Source of the DNA: Calditrichota bacterium
GTDB taxonomy: Bacteria; Electryoneota; RPQS01
Assembly (NCBI GenBank): GCA_020057985.1
Contig: JAGVEU010000329.1
Location: forward strand, 1 to 5,562
Reading direction: 5' to 3'
Length of the DNA stretch: 5,562 nt
Shown in pieces: positions 5,501 to 5,562 of the stretch (positions are counted from its first letter, which is position 1; each line of letters opens with the position of its first letter). A program made the translations under genes and the position numbers. Under the pieces are notes generated by a model. It was given only the letters and a program-made list of their open reading frames with translations, ran no database searches and was not told where the DNA came from.

Positions 5501-5562
5501 ATTTCTATCTCTAATTCATTCCGGTAGCGCCGCACGGCCGTGCGCTCTGGAATGTCCGTTTC
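5497..5562 (-). CDS. Probable C-terminal end of an unidentified upstream gene
   Basis: One minus-strand frame is open from the right edge for 21 codons and closes at TGA 5499-5497. That stop overlaps the ElbB-like ATG (5500-5498) as ATGA, the classical coupled-gene junction. The other two frames close earlier (TAG and TGA). The peptide is charged, with ERTAVRRYRNELEIEI as its end, and is too short to identify. It could be chance, but the junction geometry and the absence of another plausible gene before the start favour a real gene end. Confidence 0.45.
   Translation of the reverse strand, partial: ETDIPERTAVRRYRNELEIEI
5517..5554. repeat. Imperfect inverted repeat with a 14-bp perfect palindrome
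   Basis: CGCACGGCCGTGCG (5531-5544) is a perfect palindrome flanked by the outer arms CATTCC (5517-5522) and GGAATG (5549-5554), with unequal spacers of 8 and 4 nt. No T tract follows on either strand. It lies just upstream of the ElbB-like start and may fall inside the coding end of the preceding gene. It could be an operator, an RNA stem that influences the ElbB ribosome site, or a codon-driven coincidence. Confidence 0.45.

Noticed and set aside
1..5562. Mobile element, prophage, CRISPR array or tRNA-linked island
   Set aside because: No transposase, integrase, regular spaced repeats or tRNA cloverleaf was found. The inverted repeats present are isolated and short.

Overview
The window reads as bacterial chromosome with every supported gene on the minus strand. 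Transcription therefore runs from right (about 5562) to left (1). Base composition is moderate, and Shine-Dalgarno-like sites, intrinsic-terminator-like hairpins and overlapping stop/start codons are present. The lineage cannot be fixed from sequence alone. A secreted parallel beta-helix protein, a receiver-first histidine kinase with GAF and PAS domains, and a C/G-rich hairpin repeat between genes would suit an uncultivated, Gram-negative, FCB-like group (Zixibacteria- or KSB1-like). That placement is inference only.

Right block (4838-5562): the probable last codons of an unidentified gene overlap, in an ATGA junction, the start of an ElbB-type DJ-1/PfpI-family protein (220 aa). It is followed by a non-coding stretch (4556-4837) holding a C/G-rich double-hairpin repeat, a sigma70-like promoter candidate and a strong 12-bp hairpin with a T-rich tail.

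Central block (1404-4555): a PLP-dependent low-specificity threonine aldolase overlaps a 704-aa histidine kinase through a TTGA junction (TTG start on TGA stop). The kinase is laid out receiver, coiled coil, GAF, coiled coil, PAS, HisKA, HATPase. It has no membrane segment, so it is probably a cytoplasmic phosphorelay node. The two genes are probably co-transcribed and translationally coupled.

Left block (1-1403): a non-coding stretch of about 355 bp has a hairpin after the kinase and a good promoter candidate. It leads into a small secreted protein of unknown function (141 aa) and then a secreted right-handed beta-helix protein whose C-terminal part lies beyond the left edge. A GC-rich hairpin separates these last two genes.

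I see no CRISPR array, tRNA, rRNA, transposase or clear phage gene. The enzymes and kinase are recognisable families. The less ordinary items are the two stop/start overlaps, the promoter-plus-hairpin leader before the aldolase, the G/C hairpin repeat, the unknown secreted protein with a G8 tract, and a hairpin between the left and central blocks whose T-rich side faces the plus strand.
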